NCBI GenBank assembly: GCA_001314655.1
Contig: LJSF01000043.1
Location: 62,001 to 126,000, forward strand
Source of the DNA: Rhodobacteraceae bacterium HLUCCA08
GTDB lineage: Bacteria > Pseudomonadota > Alphaproteobacteria > Rhodobacterales > Rhodobacteraceae
Direction of reading: 5' to 3'
DNA: 64,000 nt
Shown: positions 25,931 through 34,662 of the stretch, in pieces
How the letters are laid out: every line of letters begins with the position of its first letter
Position numbering within the stretch: position 1 is the stretch's first letter
Position numbers and translations under genes: made by a program
The notes under the pieces: generated by a model
Database searches by the model: none
Told to the model about the DNA's origin: nothing
The model's input: the letters and a program-made list of their open reading frames with translations, nothing else

Positions 25931-27535
25931 ATGACGTCTGAGGTCTCCAACCCAACCCAGCGACCCGGCCTGTCGGCGTTTTTCGGCTGGGGCATGTTCT
26001 GGCTTGTGGTCGCGACGATCGCGGCCGGGGTGTTCTTTTCGAACGGAGCGGACGCGCTGTTGCGCGCCTGGCAGGCACCGGAATACAGCCACGGGCCGCT
26101 GATCCCGGTCCTGTCGGCGCTCATGTTCCTGCGCGAACTCAAGCAGTTTCCGCCCGAACCGGGGCCCAAGCCCGACCGCTGGCCCGGGCTGATCCTCATC
26201 GTCACCGCGATCCTGCTGGGCGCGCTGGGGATCCTGTCGAATATCGACGACATCGTCGCCTACGGGATGATCCTGTGGGTCGGCGGGATCATCCTGATCA
26301 GCTTCGGCTGGCGCACCGGCAAGCATTTCTGGCCCTCGGTCCTGCACCTGGTCTACATGCTGCCCTTGCCGGCGACGATCTATTACAAGGTCTCGACCTC
26401 GCTTCAGTTCCTGTCCTCGGAACTGGGGGTCTGGTTCCTCAAGCTGATGTCGGTTCCGGTCTATCTCGACGGCAACATCATCGACCTCGGGGTCACCAAG
26501 CTGCATGTGGCCGAGGCCTGTTCCGGCCTGCGCTACATGTTCCCGATCCTCAGCTTTTCCTACATTTTCGCGGTGCTCTATCGCGGGCCGGTCTGGCACA
26601 AGGTCGTGCTTCTGGTCTCGGCGGTGCCGATCGCGCTGTTCATGAACTCGCTGCGGATCGCCATTGCCGGGATCATCGTGCAGCACTGGGGCGACGACTG
26701 GCTGGAAGGGTTCACCCATTTCTTCGAGGGCTGGGTGATCTTCCTGTCCTGCATCCTGATCCTGTTCTTCCTGGCCTGGCTGATGCTGTTCCTGCACCCC
26801 AAGAAGCCCACCCTGTCCGAGGCGCTGGACCTGGATACCTCGGAAATGGTGCCGCAGTTCAAGCGCCTGCAATATGTCCGCCCCTCGGCCGCGCTGATCA
26901 CCGCCGCGGCGCTGATGGTCGCGGCGATGGGCGCGCTCCAGGCCATGCCGGAGCGGGGGGCGACGATCCCGCCGCGGGATGTGTTCGCCTTGTTCCCGCG
27001 CACGCTCGACACCTGGCGCCAGGTCGGCCCGCGCGACTATCTGGGCGAGCGGATGGAAGAGGCGCTGGGCGCCGATGACTACATCCAGGCGAATTTCGCC
27101 CGCGACGGAGTGGGGACCAGCGTCGGCCTGTTCATCGCCTGGTACGAGGACCAGAGCGAGGACGGGATCCATTCGCCCGAGGTCTGCATCCCCGGATCGG
27201 GCTGGGAAATCGCCTGGCTGGAGCGCACCGACATCACGCAGCAAATGGGCACCCGGACGCCGTTTCTGATCAACAAGGCGATCATCCAGCGCGGCGAGCA
27301 GCGGATGATGGTGTTCTACTGGTTCCAGCAGCGTGACCGGCGGATCGCCTTCGACCTGGCGGCCAAGTTCTACCTCATGGTCGACGGGGTGCGCACGGGC
27401 CGGACCGACGGTGCGTTGATCCGGCTGACCACGCCGATCGGCCGCGACGAAACCGATGCCGCGGCCGAGGCCCGGCTGATGGAGATGGTCACCGAAATCC
27501 AGCGCCCGCTGCCGCGGTTCGTTCCGGTCGAATAG
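25931..27535 (+). CDS. xrtD: Exosortase XrtD (VPLPA-CTERM type) with EpsI C-terminal domain
   Basis: 534 residues. The N-terminal part (to about 300) has eight or so membrane helices and the exosortase catalytic residues: Cys197 in VAEACSGLRYM, Arg242 in FMNSLRIAIAG and His263 in GFTHFFEGW. From about 325 a soluble EpsI-like periplasmic domain follows, with FALFPRTLDTWRQVG, SPEVCIPGSGWEI and MVFYWFQQRDRRI. Exosortases cleave and anchor or transfer proteins with C-terminal sorting signals. The substrate class fits the VPLPA-CTERM protein at 5.7 kb, encoded 20 kb away. AAGGA lies 7 nt before the ATG. A glycosyltransferase follows after 10 nt. Confidence 0.9.
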   Translation: MTSEVSNPTQRPGLSAFFGWGMFWLVVATIAAGVFFSNGADALLRAWQAPEYSHGPLIPVLSALMFLRELKQFPPEPGPKPDRWPGLILIVTAILLGALGILSNIDDIVAYGMILWVGGIILISFGWRTGKHFWPSVLHLVYMLPLPATIYYKVSTSLQFLSSELGVWFLKLMSVPVYLDGNIIDLGVTKLHVAEACSGLRYMFPILSFSYIFAVLYRGPVWHKVVLLVSAVPIALFMNSLRIAIAGIIVQHWGDDWLEGFTHFFEGWVIFLSCILILFFLAWLMLFLHPKKPTLSEALDLDTSEMVPQFKRLQYVRPSAALITAAALMVAAMGALQAMPERGATIPPRDVFALFPRTLDTWRQVGPRDYLGERMEEALGADDYIQANFARDGVGTSVGLFIAWYEDQSEDGIHSPEVCIPGSGWEIAWLERTDITQQMGTRTPFLINKAIIQRGEQRMMVFYWFQQRDRRIAFDLAAKFYLMVDGVRTGRTDGALIRLTTPIGRDETDAAAEARLMEMVTEIQRPLPRFVPVE

Positions 27536-27545
27536 TCGCCTGACC

Positions 27546-28643
27546 ATGAAGATCACCTTCGTCATCCCCTTCGCGTCGGTGAATGGCGGGATCCGGGTCG
27601 TGGCCAGCTATGCCCGCGCCCTGACCGACGCGGGCCATGACGTGACGGTCGTGTCCCAGCCCAACCCGGTGACGATCGACCTGAAGCGCCGGGTCAAGAC
27701 GCTGCTCGGCCGCGACAAGGGCGCGCGCAAGCCGCCGGTGCGCACGCCGATGTTCGATTTCCTCGGCCCGCGCCATATCGAACTGACCGAACGGCGCCCG
27801 GTCACCGCGGCCGATCTGCCCGATGCCGATGCGGTCTTTGCCACCTGGTGGGAAACCGCCGAATGGGTGAACGCCCTGCCCCCCGCCAAGGGGTCCAAGT
27901 TCTATCTGCTGCAGGATTACGAAACCTTCGCCCCGCAACCGGCCGATCGGGTGATCCGCACCTACGGGTTCGACATGCAGAAGATCGCCGTGTCGGGCTA
28001 TATCCGCGACATCATCGTCACCAATCATGGCGTGGCCCCGTTTCCGGTGATCCCGAATGCGGTCGATCATCGCCAGTTCGACGCCCCGCCACGGCAGCGT
28101 AACCCCCGGTTTCGGGTGGGTTTGCTGTTCAGTTCGGTCGCGCGGAAACGGGTCTCGCTGGCCCTGGAGGCCCTGAACCTGGCGAAAGGCGTGCGGCCCG
28201 ATCTGGAGGCGCTGGTCTTTGGCAAACACCGGCCCGAGCCGCCGCTTGCGTTGCCTGACTGGGCGCGTTTCGTCCGGAACCCGCCCCAGGCCGAGATCCC
28301 GGACATCTATGCGGCCTGCGATGCCTGGGTGTTGGCCTCGGAACACGAGGGGTTCGGCCTGCCGATCCTCGAGGCGATGGCCTGCCGGACCCCGGTGATC
28401 TCCACCCGCGCCGGCGCCGCGCCGGACCTGATCGACGGAGGCAACGGCTGCCTGGTCGATGGCACGCCGCAGGCCATGGCCGCAGCGATCGAGCGGTTCG
28501 CAGCCATGACGCCGGCGGAATGGCAGGGGGTTTCCGATGCGGCCAAGGCGACGGCGGATGCGATCACCTGGGAGGCCTGCGCGCGCCGGATGGCCGACAT
28601 CGTCGCGGCACGTTTGACAGCACCGACGGGTGGGCGGATATAG
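27546..28643 (+). CDS. Family 4 glycosyltransferase
   Basis: 365-residue GT-B enzyme, N-terminus MKITFVIPFASVNGGIRVVA with the G-G-I-R loop, then ADAVFATWWETAEWV. The donor domain shows LLFSSVARKRVSLALEAL and SEHEGFGLPILEAMACRTPV with the E-x7-E pair. It follows xrtD by 10 nt and precedes the flippase by 7 nt, so these three are very likely one transcript linking protein sorting to polysaccharide assembly. Confidence 0.87.
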   Translation: MKITFVIPFASVNGGIRVVASYARALTDAGHDVTVVSQPNPVTIDLKRRVKTLLGRDKGARKPPVRTPMFDFLGPRHIELTERRPVTAADLPDADAVFATWWETAEWVNALPPAKGSKFYLLQDYETFAPQPADRVIRTYGFDMQKIAVSGYIRDIIVTNHGVAPFPVIPNAVDHRQFDAPPRQRNPRFRVGLLFSSVARKRVSLALEALNLAKGVRPDLEALVFGKHRPEPPLALPDWARFVRNPPQAEIPDIYAACDAWVLASEHEGFGLPILEAMACRTPVISTRAGAAPDLIDGGNGCLVDGTPQAMAAAIERFAAMTPAEWQGVSDAAKATADAITWEACARRMADIVAARLTAPTGGRI

Positions 28644-28650
28644 CCAGCCC

Positions 28651-30042
28651 ATGAGCGCCCGCCTCCGCCAGTTTCCCCGACGCGCCGCGGCTGCCTTTCG
28701 CGGCGAAAACCTGAAGGCCCGCGCCGCCCGCAGTTCGTTCTGGACGATTGCCGGCACCCTGAGCCAGCAATTCTTGCGGCTCGCATCGAACCTGATCCTG
28801 ACCCGTATCCTGTTCCCCGAGGCCTTCGGCCTGATGGCGATCGTCCAGGTCTTTCTGACCGGGTTGCAGATGTTTTCCGACATGGGGATCCGCGCCTCGA
28901 TCGTGCAGAACGACCGGAGCGACGAGCCCGGTTTTCTCAATACCGCCTGGACCTTGCAGATCATCCGAGGGGTCGTGTTGTGGCTGATCTCCTGCGCCAT
29001 CGCCTGGCCCATCGCGCAATTCTACGAGCAACCGCTGCTGGCCTGGATGATGCCGGTGGTCGGGCTGACGGCGCTGATCTCGGGCTTCTATCCGACGCGC
29101 ATCCACACGATGAGCCGCGACCTCAAGATCGGTCTTGTGACCCGGATCAATGTCGCCACGCAAGTCGTGGGCATCGTTGCCATGGTGATCCTGGCGCTGA
29201 TCCTGGAGAATGTCTGGGCGCTGGTGATCGGCGCGCTGATCGCCGAGCTGGCCAAGCTTTGGGCCCTGCTCCACTTCCTGCCGGGCATGCGCAATCGCCT
29301 GGCCTTCGACCGGTCCAGTTCGGCCGAGTTGATCCATTTCGGCAAGTGGATCTTCATCAGCACCGCTTGCACCTTCCTGGTCAACAATGCCGACCGTGCG
29401 CTGCTGGGCAAGTTCATCTCGCTCGACCTGCTGGGCATCTATTCCATCGGCTTCTTCCTGGCCAACGCGCCGCTTCTGCTGGCGCGGCCGATGGTCAATA
29501 ACGTCGTCTTTCCGCTCTACAAGCAGCGCTCGCCCTGGAAGAGCGAAGAGAACCGGAAGAAGATTTCGTCGATGCGGCGCAAGGTGACGGCCGGCCTTTT
29601 CGCCATGTCGGCTGTTCTGGCCATTCTGGGGGATTGGTTGGTCGGCGTGCTCTACGACCCGCGCTATGCCCTTGCGGGGCCGATCGTGGTGCTGATGACG
29701 GTCGCGTTGATGCCCCGGCAGATCGTGATCTCCTATGGCGGGCTGCTGCTGGCGGCCGGGGATTCGCTGCGCTTCATGATCTTCATGGTCAGCGCGGCGG
29801 TGATCAACACCACCGCCCTTGTCATCGGCATCCGGACCCTGGGGGTGGCCGGGGCGGTGATCGCGCCGGGGATTTCCTATATCCTGATCTATCCGCTGAT
29901 CGCCGTCTTCGCGCATCGCTACAAGGGGCTCGACCTGCGCAATGATGCGCTGTTCTTCGGTCTGGGACTGGTGATCTCGGCGCTTGCGCTCTGGCTGAAC
30001 CTCGACGCGGTGCAAGAGCTGTTCGCCATCGGGCGGTCCTGA
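28651..30042 (+). CDS. Polysaccharide flippase, Wzx/MOP superfamily
   Basis: 463-residue membrane protein with about 12-14 helices. It starts with a basic cytoplasmic stretch, then SSFWTIAGTLSQQFLRLASN and ILTRILFPEAFGLMAIVQV, the typical opening of Polysacc_synt/WzxC (teichuronic/colanic) flippases. ADRALLGKFISLDLLGIYSI in the middle is also characteristic. It would move the lipid-linked repeat unit across the inner membrane before polymerisation. I prefer ATG 28651; a GTG at 28630 in frame overlaps the preceding gene. The gene faces the minus-strand sulfotransferase, the stops only 4 nt apart. Confidence 0.87.
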   Translation: MSARLRQFPRRAAAAFRGENLKARAARSSFWTIAGTLSQQFLRLASNLILTRILFPEAFGLMAIVQVFLTGLQMFSDMGIRASIVQNDRSDEPGFLNTAWTLQIIRGVVLWLISCAIAWPIAQFYEQPLLAWMMPVVGLTALISGFYPTRIHTMSRDLKIGLVTRINVATQVVGIVAMVILALILENVWALVIGALIAELAKLWALLHFLPGMRNRLAFDRSSSAELIHFGKWIFISTACTFLVNNADRALLGKFISLDLLGIYSIGFFLANAPLLLARPMVNNVVFPLYKQRSPWKSEENRKKISSMRRKVTAGLFAMSAVLAILGDWLVGVLYDPRYALAGPIVVLMTVALMPRQIVISYGGLLLAAGDSLRFMIFMVSAAVINTTALVIGIRTLGVAGAVIAPGISYILIYPLIAVFAHRYKGLDLRNDALFFGLGLVISALALWLNLDAVQELFAIGRS

Positions 30043-30046
30043 CGCG

Positions 30047-30703
30047 TCAGTCGAACCCCAGCACCTCGTAGTCGCGGCGATAGACATCGCGGATCGCCGC
30101 GGCGACATCGGCCGGGACCGGACGCTTTTCGTAATCGGCGCGGTTCTCGTGCGATGTGGCCTCGGCATCGAGCCCCAGGTCGGTGAACAGTTCGCAGACG
30201 CGTTCGAGGCGATAGAGCTTGTCGACCAGCAAGACCCCGTCCTCATCGGCGACAAAGGGATGTTGCGGCTGGAACACCACGTTGCGGCCGATCCAACGGG
30301 TCAGATGACCGTCGAGGACGAATGCCTCGAAGCTCAGCGCGCTCAGCTCGCGGCCGAACGCCTGTTCCCGTTGGGTGCCGAACCCGCCGGCCTGTGCAAA
30401 GTGAAAGCCGGACCGGCAGCGGTCGACCGGGTCCCGGACCAATACGAACTTGAAGAAGTCGCGATACCGAGATGGACCCAGCAGCGCTTCGTAGAAGCCC
30501 GGCTTGGCATGGCCGAACCAATCGTGCTGAGGCAGGCCATAGAAATTGGTGATCACGGTCTTGCCGCCGCATTTGGGCACATGAACAAAGATCGCGCGCC
30601 GGTCGAGGATCGCCTGCAGGGCGCCGGATCGCACGGCGTCAGGCAAGGCACGGCGGCGGCGAAAAGCGGCGGCCTCCTTGGTGATCTCGGTCAATCGGAT
30701 CAT
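30047..30703 (-). CDS. Sulfotransferase family 2-type protein
   Basis: 218 residues. The loop AIFVHVPKCGGKTVITNFYG and the motif FVLVRDPVDRCRSGFHFAQ match the sulfotransferase 2 family (chondroitin/heparan 2-O-type), as does LYRLERVCELFTDLGL toward the C-terminus. The usual P-K-x-G/A-S-T/S is P-K-C-G-G-K-T. It is last in a five-gene minus-strand operon that starts at 34.4 kb and is the sixth sulfotransferase of the locus. Confidence 0.8.
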   Translation of the reverse strand: MIRLTEITKEAAAFRRRRALPDAVRSGALQAILDRRAIFVHVPKCGGKTVITNFYGLPQHDWFGHAKPGFYEALLGPSRYRDFFKFVLVRDPVDRCRSGFHFAQAGGFGTQREQAFGRELSALSFEAFVLDGHLTRWIGRNVVFQPQHPFVADEDGVLLVDKLYRLERVCELFTDLGLDAEATSHENRADYEKRPVPADVAAAIRDVYRRDYEVLGFD

Positions 30704-30716
30704 CCGTTTCGACCTG

Positions 30717-31565
30717 TCAGCCGGACTTGCCCGGACCCGTGGCGTCCCGATCCGCGAAGGGATCGCGATACCGGCCCAGCTTCTGCTTGAGCACCGCCCA
30801 AAGGAACGGGGGTTCGTGCACCACGTAGCGGTGGAACCGGGCGCGGGGTTCGCGCAGCAGGCGATAGAGCCATTCGAAACCCCATTCGGTGATCCATTTC
30901 GGCGGACGGGCGAAGGTGCCGCTTTCGTAGTCGATCGTCCCGCCCAGCGGCAGCCACAGCTTTACGCCCGGCATCCGGTCCTTGTAGCGGATGATGAACT
31001 TTTCCTGCCGCCCGCCGCCCAGTCCGACAAGGCAGACCGTGGCGCCGCTGGCATTGACGGCCTCGATCATCCGGTCGATCTCGCCCGGCTTGTTCTCGAA
31101 ATCGAAGGCCGGCGCGTCGGTGCCGACGATCATCCGCCGCCCGACCTTGGCATTGATGTTGTCAGCCGCCTGTTCGGCGATCCCCGGCTTGCCGCCCATC
31201 AGATAGACGGTGATGTCGGGGTTTTCCTTGTGATGCATGTAGAAGCGCGGGAAATAATCCGAGCCCGATACCCGTTCGCGCACCGGGGTGCCGAGGAATT
31301 TCGTCGCGAAATACATGATCTGGCTGTCGCAGGTGATGACGTCGAACTGGTCGATGATCTGGTAGAAGTCGCGGTCCTGCTGCAGCTTCATCGCCATGTC
31401 CACGTGCAGGGTCAGCAGCAGGCCTTCGGTGAAATGCGCGACCAGGTCGTCCATCGACAGGTCGTGCACATAGGCGTTCAGCATCGGCACCTTGCGGGCG
31501 GTCAGCGCCGCGCGCGCGTCGGTCGGGGCACCGGCATCCTGTCTGTCGATGGTGATCTGCGTCAT
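30717..31565 (-). CDS. WecG/TagA/CpsF family glycosyltransferase (GT26)
   Basis: 282 residues. Visible marks are LLLTLHVDMAMKLQQDRDF, where the family usually has a conserved N/H-x-D, then CDSQIMYFATKFLGTPVRERVSGSDYF, YLMGGKPGIAEQAADNINA, VGLGGGRQEKFI and the C-terminal EWGFEWLYRLLREPRARFHRY. These enzymes add ManNAc-type or glucose residues to the lipid-linked first sugar, making this a candidate for the second step of repeat-unit assembly. It lies between FkbM methyltransferase and sulfotransferase genes on the minus strand. Confidence 0.88.
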   Translation of the reverse strand: MTQITIDRQDAGAPTDARAALTARKVPMLNAYVHDLSMDDLVAHFTEGLLLTLHVDMAMKLQQDRDFYQIIDQFDVITCDSQIMYFATKFLGTPVRERVSGSDYFPRFYMHHKENPDITVYLMGGKPGIAEQAADNINAKVGRRMIVGTDAPAFDFENKPGEIDRMIEAVNASGATVCLVGLGGGRQEKFIIRYKDRMPGVKLWLPLGGTIDYESGTFARPPKWITEWGFEWLYRLLREPRARFHRYVVHEPPFLWAVLKQKLGRYRDPFADRDATGPGKSG

Positions 31566-31596
31566 TCGGGTCAGCTCTCTCGCGCGGTGTCCGGGA

Positions 31597-32367
31597 TCAG
31601 TAATGGCGCGTATCGGCCAGAAGCGGTGACGTGCCGGGCACGAACAGCAGGTCGATCTGATTCGTCGCCTTGTCGAGCGGCCGGCGGTGAATTTCGAGGA
31701 TGTCGCAGACCTCGAAACCGCGGTCCTTCATGAACCCGACGACCTGGGCCAGCAGCGGCGCGCCCTTGTTGATCTCGATCAGCGCGACCTCCATCAGCAC
31801 GGCTTTCGCCGATCCAAGAACCGCCTCGGCGCCTTTCAGCACTTCTAGCTCGTAGCCTTGGACATCCAGTTTCAGGAAATCGGGCGACGTTCCGGCCAGG
31901 AGGCTGTCCAGGCGACGGGTTTCCATCCGTTCCTGCGTCCGCGCGCGCGGGCTGTTCTCGGGCAGCACGGATGATCCGGATTCCATGACGTGGAACACGA
32001 CCTCCCGGCCGTCTTCGGGGCCGAGGACGGCAAAATGCAATGTCGCGCCGATGTTTTCGGCGATCGGTTCCAGGATCGGGCGCTTGTGTGCGTTGCCTTC
32101 CAGCATGGTGATCTGCGCCGCGGGCCAGATCCGCCGCGCCATCCGCGCCCAGCCGCCTTCGAAGGCGCCGACATCGACCACGTGCTCCGGTTTCAAACCG
32201 CGTTCGGCCAGGCGGCGCAGGCCCAGCTCCATGTTCGGGGCGTGGGCGACCTGGTGGGCCATCTGCATGAACCGGTCGCGGTCCAGGTGCAGGGCAAGGC
32301 CCGAGAACCGCCGCGTGATGAAACCGGGCAGAACCTTGCCGGCGATCGCGTAGAACTGCTTTTTCAT
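31597..32367 (-). CDS. FkbM family methyltransferase
   Basis: 256-residue SAM-dependent methyltransferase. SAM-binding motif I is HVVDVGAFEGGWARMARRI, followed by ITMLEGNAHKRPIL, and the family segment LDVQGYELEVLKGAEAVL is intact. FkbM-type enzymes O-methylate sugars or polyketides; in polysaccharide loci they usually methylate a terminal or repeat-unit sugar. It begins MKKQFYAIAGKVLPGF without a signal peptide. Spacing of 30-50 nt to both neighbours is consistent with the operon. Confidence 0.87.
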   Translation of the reverse strand: MKKQFYAIAGKVLPGFITRRFSGLALHLDRDRFMQMAHQVAHAPNMELGLRRLAERGLKPEHVVDVGAFEGGWARMARRIWPAAQITMLEGNAHKRPILEPIAENIGATLHFAVLGPEDGREVVFHVMESGSSVLPENSPRARTQERMETRRLDSLLAGTSPDFLKLDVQGYELEVLKGAEAVLGSAKAVLMEVALIEINKGAPLLAQVVGFMKDRGFEVCDILEIHRRPLDKATNQIDLLFVPGTSPLLADTRHY

Positions 32368-32416
32368 GGTTTGGCCCTCATTCCGGATCCGCGCTTGTCA
32401 GTCCTTGCCCGACATT

Positions 32417-33295
32417 TCACGCCGGCACCTGCGTCGGGCCGAAATACCTGTCCACCAGCGCCTTGGTGCCGCGGATATTGGCGGCGGAGGACGCGCCGAA
32501 GACGATGCTTTCGACCCCGGGCAATTCGCTGATCCAGTGGATCGCCTCGTCCGCCGGGATCGCGCCCGAGGCATAGACCGACATCGCCACCGCCCGCACC
32601 CGGCCGGATTTCAGAGCGTCCAGATAGGCCTCAAAGCCACCCGACATCCGGAACCCGATCTTGTTGATGTTGGAACAGATGATCGGCCGCTCGATCCCTT
32701 CCTTTTCCAGCGCCTCCAGCAGCATCGGCATGTTCATCGTGATGAAGGCCGGCTCGGCCCCGTATCTGTCGACCACGTGATCGTGAAAGATCCGCAAGGC
32801 GCGGGTGAACCCCATGCCCAGCAGCAGGTCGGTGAACACGTTCTGGACAAAGATCACCGGCGTCTTCGTGTCCTTGAACATCTTCATTTCCATGTCGATC
32901 AGGACCCGGGCGATCCCGTCGACCTCTTTCATCGCCAGCGCCTTGCCTCCCGCCAGGGCTGCCGACAGCAGCCCGTCCGAGGGCATGAAGTGCCGCAGCG
33001 CGCCGACCATGCCGTGTTCGGTGACGGCATTGGCGTATTTGTGGGCATAGGGCATGCAGGGATAGAACCGGAAATCGGCATATCTGTCCGGCGCCGCACG
33101 CACCCTTTGGGCGATTTCGGCGATCCGGTCATGGGTGGTGCACATGAAGGTGCGGATACCTTCGTCATAGGCGGTGTCGAGCACCTCCATGATCGCGTCG
33201 GTGCGCTGGAACCGCATCGCCTGGGCGCGGGCCTTTTCCTCGGACATGTGGTTGATGCCGAAGAACTGGTTGTCGCCGAACAGAAGCTTGTCCAT
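32417..33295 (-). CDS. TIM-barrel protein, aldo/keto reductase-like, function unknown
   Basis: 292 residues. It starts MDKLLFGDNQFFGINHMSE and ends VESIVFGASSAANIRGTKAL, a closing strand-helix like that of aldo/keto reductases. The middle alternates short strands and helices (GIRTFMCTTH, FYPCMPYAHKYAN, VIFVQNVFTDLLLGMG, PIICSNINKIGF). The clear Tyr/Lys/His tetrad of aldo/keto reductases is not obvious, so catalysis may differ. Its ATG overlaps the stop of the Gfo/Idh/MocA oxidoreductase by 1 nt, so the two probably act together on a sugar or a sugar nucleotide. I do not know a named family. Confidence 0.6.
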   Translation of the reverse strand: MDKLLFGDNQFFGINHMSEEKARAQAMRFQRTDAIMEVLDTAYDEGIRTFMCTTHDRIAEIAQRVRAAPDRYADFRFYPCMPYAHKYANAVTEHGMVGALRHFMPSDGLLSAALAGGKALAMKEVDGIARVLIDMEMKMFKDTKTPVIFVQNVFTDLLLGMGFTRALRIFHDHVVDRYGAEPAFITMNMPMLLEALEKEGIERPIICSNINKIGFRMSGGFEAYLDALKSGRVRAVAMSVYASGAIPADEAIHWISELPGVESIVFGASSAANIRGTKALVDRYFGPTQVPA

Positions 33296-34404
33296 CACGC
33301 CGCCCCCTTGCCACGGCCAAAGAACCGGCGGCGTTTCGGTGCCTCGACCTTGCGGGCCCGCGCTTCGCCGACCGGCTGGCCGGTTTCGGCATTGTCCAGG
33401 ATCATCGCCATGGTCCGGTCGGTCTGGGTGGCCGAGGCGAATGAATTCTGGGTCGCCGCCCCGCGCCCTTCGGCCACGGCGGTGATGAAATCGTCCAGCT
33501 GGGCCGAGTATTCCTCGCCCCGCAGATAGAACCAGGCGTCCTCGGTCAGCTCGGTGGTGTATTTCACCGTCCAGCCGGCGCCGTAATCGGGCAAGGCCTC
33601 GACGGGCGCGCGCAGATAGGTCTGGCATTCCTGGCGGTCGGCCTGGATCCGGCCGTTGGTGCCGATCAGGCTGATCCTGGTCGACATCTTGCGGTGGCTT
33701 TCGTCGGACCAGTTGACCGAAAGCTGCGCGGTCGGCCCTTCGTTCCATTGCAGGGTCGAAAACACCGCATCATCGGTGCCTTCCGAAAAGACCGAATCGA
33801 GCACCGAGCCCGATACCCGGTCCGGCGTGCCGAAGAACCAGTTCAGCAGGTTCAGGGGATGCGCGGCATAATCGTAAAGGCACCCGCCGCCTTCGGATTT
33901 CGTCGTCCGCCAGGTGGCGCGCTTGGGGCGCAGCACGACCGGGCCGTAAGCCTCGGCCAGGACATGGGTGACCTTGCCGATGGCGCCGGCTTCCAGCAGC
34001 CGCTTCATCTCGCGGAAGGCGCCGACATAGCGGTAATGATAGCCGACCTGCGCGACTTTACCGGCCGCGGCGGCGCGGGCGGTCAGCGCCTCGCTGTCGG
34101 CCCAGTCCAGGCAGAAGGGCTTTTCGCAGAACACATGACAGCCCTTGTCGAGCGCCAGCTTGACCATCGGCGCGTGCAGGCGCGACGGCGTGGCGATGAC
34201 CACGGCGTCCAGCGTCTCCTTGTCCATCAGGTCGTGGTAGTCCCGGTGTATCGGGGTGGCGATGTTCCGGCTCAGGGCATCGACCAGAAAGCCCGAGCCG
34301 TCGCAGGCCACCGTGTCGGCCAGCGGATGGGCATTGACCATGGCGAAATGGGACAGGCCCATCTTGCCCAGGCCGACCACCGCGATCCTGACCTTTTCTG
34401 CCAT
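33295..34404 (-). CDS. Gfo/Idh/MocA family oxidoreductase
   Basis: 369 residues. The NAD(P)-binding motif IAVVGLGKMGLSHFAM is at the N-terminus, and the family's VIATPSRLHAPMVKLALDKG and HVFCEKPFCLD (E-K-P with catalytic Lys) follow. The C-terminal beta-sheet domain has GGCLYDYAAHPLNLLNWFFG, with the usual D-x-x-x-H. Members oxidise or reduce nucleotide sugars or free sugars, for example WlbA/WbpB-type 3-oxidation. It is first in the minus-strand operon, divergent from manC. The C-terminus is strongly basic (KRRRFFGRGKG), which is unusual. Confidence 0.87.
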   Translation of the reverse strand: MAEKVRIAVVGLGKMGLSHFAMVNAHPLADTVACDGSGFLVDALSRNIATPIHRDYHDLMDKETLDAVVIATPSRLHAPMVKLALDKGCHVFCEKPFCLDWADSEALTARAAAAGKVAQVGYHYRYVGAFREMKRLLEAGAIGKVTHVLAEAYGPVVLRPKRATWRTTKSEGGGCLYDYAAHPLNLLNWFFGTPDRVSGSVLDSVFSEGTDDAVFSTLQWNEGPTAQLSVNWSDESHRKMSTRISLIGTNGRIQADRQECQTYLRAPVEALPDYGAGWTVKYTTELTEDAWFYLRGEEYSAQLDDFITAVAEGRGAATQNSFASATQTDRTMAMILDNAETGQPVGEARARKVEAPKRRRFFGRGKGAA

Positions 34405-34662
34405 GATGCCCGCCTTCCGAATGCAATGAACGTTGTGGATATATGATCGAAAAAACGCCGTGACACTAACCGGATGCGCCGGACAGGTGCAACATCGACA
34501 CGGCGGCTTTGTGACGACAAACGGGCATTGCCGCAACGCTTTCCGGCCGGAACCGGGGCGCCGGGCGCGGATTTGTCTCCGATCCGACAAAACCTCGCCA
34601 TGACCGGGTGCGATCGGTTAGGTCTGATGCACGACAGTGTTTCCATGACCCAGGACTTTGCC
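34405..34662. other. Divergent promoter region between oxidoreductase operon and manC
   Basis: 258 nt between head-to-head genes. It contains a short AT-rich part around 34430-34460, likely holding a promoter, but I see no clear consensus pair. AGGA 7 nt before 34663 sets the manC start. Confidence 0.45.

Noticed and set aside
30040-30051. Palindrome TGACGCGTCA between convergent genes
   Set aside because: It is produced simply by two facing TGA stop codons with a short self-complementary gap.
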